DNA of 64,000 nucleotides, taken from positions 20,306 through 84,305 of the forward strand of contig DASVDX010000070.1 of assembly GCA_036380875.1 (NCBI GenBank). The letters are read 5' to 3'. A program made the translations under genes and the position numbers. Shown piece after piece: positions 57,731-64,000 of this stretch. The number at the start of each line of letters is the position of its first letter. Within the stretch, counting starts at the first letter, position 1. A model generated the notes under the pieces. That model had not been told where the DNA came from. It saw nothing but the letters and a program-made list of their open reading frames with translations, and searched no databases. Source of the stretch: ZC4RG17 sp036380875. GTDB taxonomy: Bacteria; Actinomycetota; Acidimicrobiia; Spongiisociales; ZC4RG35.

Positions 57731-58290
57731 AACAGATCGACCTGGCCGAGTTCCTCGCAGGGCGTTCCTGGGAGGTGGCGCCGCGGCTCATCGGCTGGCG
57801 GCTCGAGACCCGGTTCGAAGGCGTCACCACCGCGGTGGTACTCACCGAGGTGGAGGCTTACGACCAGACCGATCCGGCCTCCCATTCCTACCGCGGGCCG
57901 ACCAACCGGGCGGCGATCATGTTCGGCCCTCCCGGGAACCTCTACGTCTACCGCTCCTATGGGCTGCATTGGTGCGCGAACATCGTCACCGGGCCGGAAG
58001 GTCACGGAGCCGCCGTGCTCCTGCGGGCCGGAATCCCCGTCGAGGGAGTCGATGAGATGGTGCGGCGCCGGGGCCGGGCCACCAACCTCACAGACGGGCC
58101 CGGGAAACTGACCGAGGCTTTGGGAATAACGGGCGACCACAACGGGTTGGACCTGATCCACGAGGATTCGGTCCGGCTCCTGCCGACGGGGGAGTCATTC
58201 ACCGTCCTCGCCACGCCTAGAATCGGTATCACCAAAGCGGTGGAAAAGCCGTGGAGGTTCGTGGCGGTGACCGACGGTAAGGGATTTTGA
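57727..58290 (+). CDS. DNA-3-methyladenine glycosylase (AAG/MPG family)
   Basis: 187 residues. Base-excision repair glycosylase for alkylated purines. The catalytic glutamate is in TEVEAYDQTDPASHSYRG, followed by the family stretch NRAAIMFGPPGNLYVYRSYG and the binding-site segment NLTDGPGKLTEALGI. The GTG start overlaps the argF stop. It is the last gene before the rRNA operon; its stop codon overlaps the -35 of a putative rRNA promoter. Confidence 0.94.
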   Translation: MKQIDLAEFLAGRSWEVAPRLIGWRLETRFEGVTTAVVLTEVEAYDQTDPASHSYRGPTNRAAIMFGPPGNLYVYRSYGLHWCANIVTGPEGHGAAVLLRAGIPVEGVDEMVRRRGRATNLTDGPGKLTEALGITGDHNGLDLIHEDSVRLLPTGESFTVLATPRIGITKAVEKPWRFVAVTDGKGF

Positions 58291-58314
58291 AACGCCGGTA
58301 GCCGCTACTACGAT
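58287..58314 (+). promoter_or_regulatory. Putative rRNA operon promoter
   Basis: TTGAAA (58287-58292) and TACGAT (58309-58314) with a 16-bp spacer. The -35 overlaps the stop codon of the glycosylase gene. The start would be about 370 nt before mature 16S. Confidence 0.5.
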
Positions 58315-58684
58315 GCTGGTTCCGTCTGGGAATGCGCCTGGCGTTTCTCCTGGACGGACCCACCACCAGCGGGGTGCCGAGAACTGGGAGCGACAGGCTC
58401 TCGGTTCGGCTACGCGCCCCGGTTTGGCATCTGTTTCGTGAGCGGGCTACCGTGCCTGCTCCGCCGAGGGCGCCGAACGCGCCCGGTGGGAGTCGAGGGC
58501 TCCTTGACAACTGAACAGCGTGACCAAAAGTCAGCAATGCACGCGTAGGTGAGGCCCCCAGGCTGAACCTCGCAATTGCATCGCTTGGACCGCTTGCCAT
58601 CAGGCAAGCGGATCCAGGACTCGATTAGAGCAGATGCAAACTCGAAAATGACATAGAGCACCCCCTCGGGGATGCTCAGGATGT
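58315..58684 (+). other. rRNA leader (external spacer), no gene
   Basis: About 370 nt without a credible gene. It holds a boxA-like element CTTGACAACTGAACAGCGTGA (58503-58523) and a perfect 9-bp hairpin CCGCTTGCC/GGCAAGCGG (58590-58611). AGCAGAT just after 58625 can pair with ATCTGCT in the 16S-23S spacer, a likely part of the RNase III processing stem around 16S. Confidence 0.6.
58503..58523 (+). promoter_or_regulatory. boxA-like antitermination element in the rRNA leader
   Basis: The segment TTGACAACTGAACAG is echoed by TTGAGAACTGCATAG in the 16S-23S spacer (60449-60472). Elements of this form are bound by NusB/NusE in other bacteria; nusB is at 15.7 kb. Confidence 0.45.
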
Positions 58685-60212
<1,528 letters not shown>

Positions 60213-60491
60213 TAAGGAGCTAAGACGGATGGTATTTGCACCATCCCAGCTCTTAGTTGATCTGCTGACTATTCATCTCCTTCTCCGATCTCAGAGTCTC
60301 GACGGAACGAACGAGCTCGTCGCAAGGCGAGTGGTTCGGATGAGTCGTGCCTCGAGGGAAGAGGCGAGATGGGTCATGCTGTTCAGTCGTGAAGGAGTCC
60401 TCCCGGAGGCCTGGCATGTGCCAGGCGCTCTAGGACGCCTTCAGGCACCTTGAGAACTGCATAGCGAGCACGATGTCTTGGAATTCTCTAT
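60213..60491 (+). other. 16S-23S internal transcribed spacer without tRNA genes
   Basis: About 279 nt. It starts with a strong hairpin (GGATGGT/ACCATCC, extended by AGCT pairing, ~60214-60257), contains ATCTGCT that can pair with the leader, and carries a boxA-like CTTGAGAACTGCATAGCGAG at 60449. No tRNA-Ile or tRNA-Ala fold is present. Confidence 0.75.
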
Positions 60492-61029
60492 ATCCAAGCT
60501 ACTAAGGGCCAACGGTGGATGCCTTGGCGCTAGGAGACGATGAAGGACGTGGCAGGCTGCGATAAGCCCCGGGGAGCCGTCAAGCAGGCACCGATCCGGG
60601 GATGTCCGAATGGGGAAACCCGACTGGGGTCATGCCCAGTCACTCCGGTCTGAACACATAGGGCCGGTAGAGACAACCAGGGGAATTGAAACATCTCAGT
60701 ACCCTGAGGAAAGGAAAGCAATAGCGACTCCCTGAGTAGTGGCGAGCGAAACGGGATGAGCCTAAACCGATGCAGTGTCAAAGCCCGGTGGCGTTGCTGT
60801 ATCGGGGTCGTGGGACCCACCCGCTGGTGCACCGGAGCCGGCAAGGAGTTACAAACTCGGCGGTTAGTCGAACACAGCTGGAAAGCTGGGCCACAGGAGG
60901 TAATAGCCCTGTAGACGAAAACTGACCGAGCTCCTGGTGGTGTTCCCAAGTAGCACGGAGGATATTCCGTGTGAATCTGCGAGGACCACCTCGTAAGGCT
61001 AAGTACTACCTAGCGACCGATAGCGGACA

Positions 61030-61060
<31 letters not shown>

Positions 61061-61549
61061 GGCGAGGGGAGTGAAATAGTACCTGAAACCGTTGGCTTAC
61101 AAGCAGTGGGAGGAGTTGCTTGCAACTCTGACCGCCTGCCTTTTGAAGAATGAGCCGACGAGTTAGCGATATGTGGCGAGGTTAAGGTGTAAAGCCGTAG
61201 CCGAAGCGAAAGCGAGTCTTAATAGGGCGTCTAGTCGCATGTCCTAGACCCGAAGCCGAGTGAGCTATCCATGGGCAGGGTGAAGCGAGGGTAAGACCTC
61301 GTGGAGGCCCGAACCCACCAAGGCGAAAACTTGGGGGATGACCTGTGGATAGGGGTGAAAGGCCAATCAAACTCGGCGATAGCTGGTTCTCCCCGAAATA
61401 GCTTTTGGGCTAGCGTCGTGTGTTCCGTGCTGGGGGTAGAGCACTGATTGGGCTAGGGGGCCAACAAGCTTACCGAACTCAGTCAAACTCCGAATCCCAG
61501 TACGCCAAGCACGGCAGTCAGTCTACGGGGGATGAGCTTCGTAGACGCG

Positions 61550-61582
<33 letters not shown>

Positions 61583-61655
61583 CAAATCTCAACTAAGTGG
61601 GAAACGATGTGGGATCGCCCAAACAGCCAGGATGTTGGCTTAGAAGCAGCCACCA

Positions 61656-61691
<36 letters not shown>

Positions 61692-62573
61692 CCTGCGCGG
61701 AAAATGTAACGGGGCTCAAGTTGAGTACCGAAGCTGCGGGATTTCGTGACGATTCGTCGTCACGGGATCGGTAGGGGAGCGTCATGCCACCAGCGAAGCG
61801 GCGGCGTAAGCCAGCCGTGGAGGTGACATGAGTGAGAATGTCGGCATGAGTAGCGAAAGAGGAGTGAGAATCTCCTCCGCCGAATGTCCAAGGGTTCCTG
61901 GGGAAGGTTCGTCCGCCCAGGGTAAGTCGGGACCTAAGGCGAGGCCGCGAGGCGTAGTCGATGGACAACAGGTTGATATTCCTGTACCGCTCTATGCGCG
62001 TCCCGGCCGAATCTGGTGTGCTAAGGAAAGCCCTTCGGGGCCTACCGACCCCGCCAGTACTAGGCCAGCGATGGGGTGACACGGAAAGGTAAGCGGACCC
62101 GGGCGATGGTTGTTCCCGGGGTAAGCGTGCGGGGCGGCACCTAGGCAAATCCGGGTGCCACAAAGCCCGAGGCGCGATGCCGAGCCGCTTTAGGCGAAGC
62201 CGCTGACCCTATGCCGTCGAGAAAAACCTCTAGCGAGCTCATAGGGCGCCCGTACCCCAAACCGACACAGGTGGACAGGTAGAGAATACCAAGGCGAGCG
62301 AGTTAACCCTGGTTAAGGAACTCGGCAAAATGGCTCCGTAACTTCGGGAGAAGGAGCGCCCCGGTAAGGTGAAGGACTTCGCGTCCCGAGCTTGAGGGGG
62401 CCGCAGAAACCAGGCCCAAGCGACTGTTTACCAAAAACACAGCAGCGTGCTAAGTCGCAAGACGACGTATACGCTGTGACGCCTGCCCGGTGCTGGAAGG
62501 TTAAGTGGATGGGTTAGCTTCGGCGAAGCCCTGAAACAAAGCCCCAGTAAACGGCGGCCGTAACTATAACGGT

Positions 62574-63325
62574 TACTACCCAAGTGGCCGTGGGTAAACC
62601 TGGCTGTATGCTGGGACATCCGAGTATCCGACGGTACTCGTTCATGTCACAACCGTCTCGTACGGTGCTGACATGGGCAGTGAAAATCCGATCGGTGCGG
62701 ACGATCAGCAGGAAACCGAACGCACTGTGGAGCTCGCTCCCTGGTGGGTTGTCGGGTTCGTCGATGGTGAAGGCTGCTTCTCAGTGAGCCTGCACCGGAA
62801 CGAACTGGCAACACCCACAAGAGGCTGGCACATCCAGCCGACGTTCCAGGTCTCTCAGCATTGCGACAACCGCGGTGTCTTGTTGGAGCTCCGAGACTTC
62901 TTCGGGGCCGGCACCGTGAGGAGCAAGGGCCCGAGAACCCCTGTGCACGTCTATGTGGTTCACAGCACCAAGGAGCTGATGAGAACGGTGATCCCGTTCT
63001 TCGAGGGGCATCCACTACGCGTCAAGCGGGAGGACTTCGAGATCTTCGCCCGGATCACCCGAGCGATCAGATCGAGGAGTCATCACCGCCCAGAGGTGTT
63101 CGATGAGCTGGTGCGACTGGCCTACTCGATGAATGCGAGAGGCAAACAACGCAAACGGCCCATCGAAGAGATCCTCTCGGGATCCTCAGAGACTGTACGC
63201 CAGGCACCACTCTCATCTGAGTGGTGAAGATACAGTCCGATCCTCATGGCGACATGAGGAGCCAGACAGAAATGATCTGGCCACTCACATTCGAATATGA
63301 GCCGAATGTGAGGAGTAACAACATG
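62574..63325 (+). mobile_element. Group I intron in 23S helix 69 (E. coli position 1923)
   Basis: 752 nt between exon ends CGGT and CCTAAGG, which rejoin to the universal sequence. The exon ends in U and the intron ends in G (63325). P1: exon ACGGT (62569-62573) with guide GCCGT (62587-62591), giving the U-G pair at the splice site. P3: CCTGGC (62599-62604) with GCCAGG (63199-63204). P7: GACTGTA (63191-63197) with TACAGTC (63231-63237), the latter in the typical context AAGATACAGTCC. P8: CACCACTC (63205-63212) with GAGTGGTG (63219-63226). Three 3' hairpins follow at 63241-63260, 63261-63281 and 63284-63312. It encodes a LAGLIDADG endonuclease. Confidence 0.95.
62673..63227 (+). CDS. LAGLIDADG homing endonuclease encoded in the 23S intron
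   Basis: 184 residues with one LAGLIDADG motif (WVVGFVDGEGCFSVS, residues 25-39; acidic metal ligand Glu33). This implies a homodimer, as in I-CreI and I-CeuI. Next come an HIQPTFQVSQH strand region and DFFGAGTV, common in the family, and a basic C-terminal part (RSRSHHRPEVFDELVRLA, GKQRKRPIEEIL). It should cut intron-less 23S alleles near the insertion site and drive intron homing. The ATG follows the P6-like hairpin at 62653-62666. Its last ~37 nt form the 5' strand of P7, P3' and P8. The frame is intact, so it may be active. Confidence 0.93.
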   Translation: MGSENPIGADDQQETERTVELAPWWVVGFVDGEGCFSVSLHRNELATPTRGWHIQPTFQVSQHCDNRGVLLELRDFFGAGTVRSKGPRTPVHVYVVHSTKELMRTVIPFFEGHPLRVKREDFEIFARITRAIRSRSHHRPEVFDELVRLAYSMNARGKQRKRPIEEILSGSSETVRQAPLSSEW

Positions 63326-63380
<55 letters not shown>

Positions 63381-63890
63381 CGACTTGGGCACTGTCTCAA
63401 CCAGGGACTCGGCGAAATTGCAGTGTGAGTAAAGATGCTCACTACCTGCGGCAGGACGGAAAGACCCCGGAACCTTGACTGTAGCTTGACATTGGAGTCT
63501 GACGGGTGATGTGTAGGATAGGTGGGAGACTGGGAAGCAGCGGCGCCAGCCGTTGTGGAGTCGCCCTTGAAATACCACCCTTCACTCGGCGGCCTTCTAA
63601 CCTCGGTCCGTTATCCGGATCAGGGACAGTGTCTGGTAGGCAGTTTCACTGGGGCGGTGGCCTCCTAAAAGGTAACGGAGGCGCCCAAAGGTTCCCTCAA
63701 TCCGGTTGGCAATCGGATGTTGAGTGTAAAGGCACAAGGGAGCTTGACTGCGAGACCTACAAGTCGAGCAGGGACGAAAGTCGGGCTTAGTGATCCCATG
63801 GTGGCATGTGGGTGCGCCATGGCTCAACGGCTAAAAGGTACTCCGGGGATAACAGGCTCATACCCCCCAAGAGTCCATATCGACGGGGGT

Positions 63891-63928
<38 letters not shown>

Positions 63929-63929
63929 C

Positions 63930-64000
<71 letters not shown>

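Noticed and set aside
58332..58514. 60-codon frame in the rRNA leader
   Set aside because: No ribosome-binding site, composition like random high-G+C DNA, and it spans the antitermination element.
60213..60491. tRNA genes in the 16S-23S spacer
   Set aside because: The hairpins present do not form a cloverleaf and no T-loop (GTTCGAATC-like) sequence occurs.
63506..63790. 94-codon frame in 23S exon 2
   Set aside because: The bases match universal 23S domain V sequence, so this is not a gene.

Overview
The window is high-G+C actinobacterial chromosome. The 16S rRNA gene and the gene order together point to the class Acidimicrobiia or a close relative. That placement is inference from 16S signature stretches, from S-layer-like repeats of a kind I associate with that group, and from synteny. 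Most of the window is a very conserved housekeeping neighbourhood that resembles the mycobacterial chain hisS-aspS-rarA-alaS-ruvX-mltG-aroE-(prepilin peptidase)-aroC-aroK-aroB-efp-nusB-pyrR-pyrB-pyrC-carA-carB-pyrF-mihF-gmk-rpoZ-coaBC-metK-priA. Nearly all genes are on the + strand, with 1-4 bp stop/start overlaps.

Layout. 1-9.7 kb: translation enzymes (HisRS cut by the window edge, AspRS, AlaRS), RarA, RuvX and the murein lytic transglycosylase MltG. 9.7-15.1 kb: shikimate pathway genes (aroE, aroC, aroK, aroB) with a DUF4388 protein and a prepilin peptidase between them. 15.1-16.1 kb: efp and nusB. 16.1-25.0 kb: a pyrimidine biosynthesis operon (pyrR-pyrB-pyrC-carA-carB-pyrD-pyrF) whose leader carries a PyrR-binding hairpin overlapping the pyrR Shine-Dalgarno. 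25.7-31.1 kb: the actinobacterial nucleoid protein mIHF, gmk, rpoZ, coaBC, metK and a helicase-dead PriA.

31.1-44.6 kb is a separate block that splits the usual priA/def synteny. It holds a MocR-type regulator, a NitT/TauT-like ABC importer, a reductive pyrimidine (uracil/thymine) catabolic set and a secreted 5'-nucleotidase. The catabolic set is a dihydropyrimidinase, a beta-ureidopropionase, a class III aminotransferase, a CoA-acylating methylmalonate-semialdehyde dehydrogenase and an F420-type luciferase-like oxidoreductase. Together these look like a scavenging module that takes extracellular nucleotides or pyrimidines to CoA thioesters. 44.7-51.2 kb returns to def-fmt-rpe, a response regulator/GGDEF protein and the riboflavin operon ribD-ribE-ribBA-ribH. 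51.2-58.3 kb: infC-rpmI-rplT with a structured leader and an ATC start codon, an rRNA methyltransferase, pheS-pheT, a lone argF-like gene and a 3-methyladenine glycosylase.

58.3-64 kb is an rRNA operon: leader, 16S, a tRNA-less spacer, and a 23S gene that runs off the window. The 23S gene is interrupted in helix 69, after the position equivalent to E. coli U1923, by a 752-nt group I intron that encodes a single-motif LAGLIDADG homing endonuclease. This is the site used by the Chlamydomonas I-CeuI intron. I could identify P1, P3, P7, P8 and several 3' hairpins, and the end of the endonuclease gene overlaps P7 and P8. This intron is the most unusual element in the window. A second theme is that many genes without a Shine-Dalgarno have a TANNNT -10 box 6-10 nt upstream of the start codon, which suggests frequent leaderless transcription.
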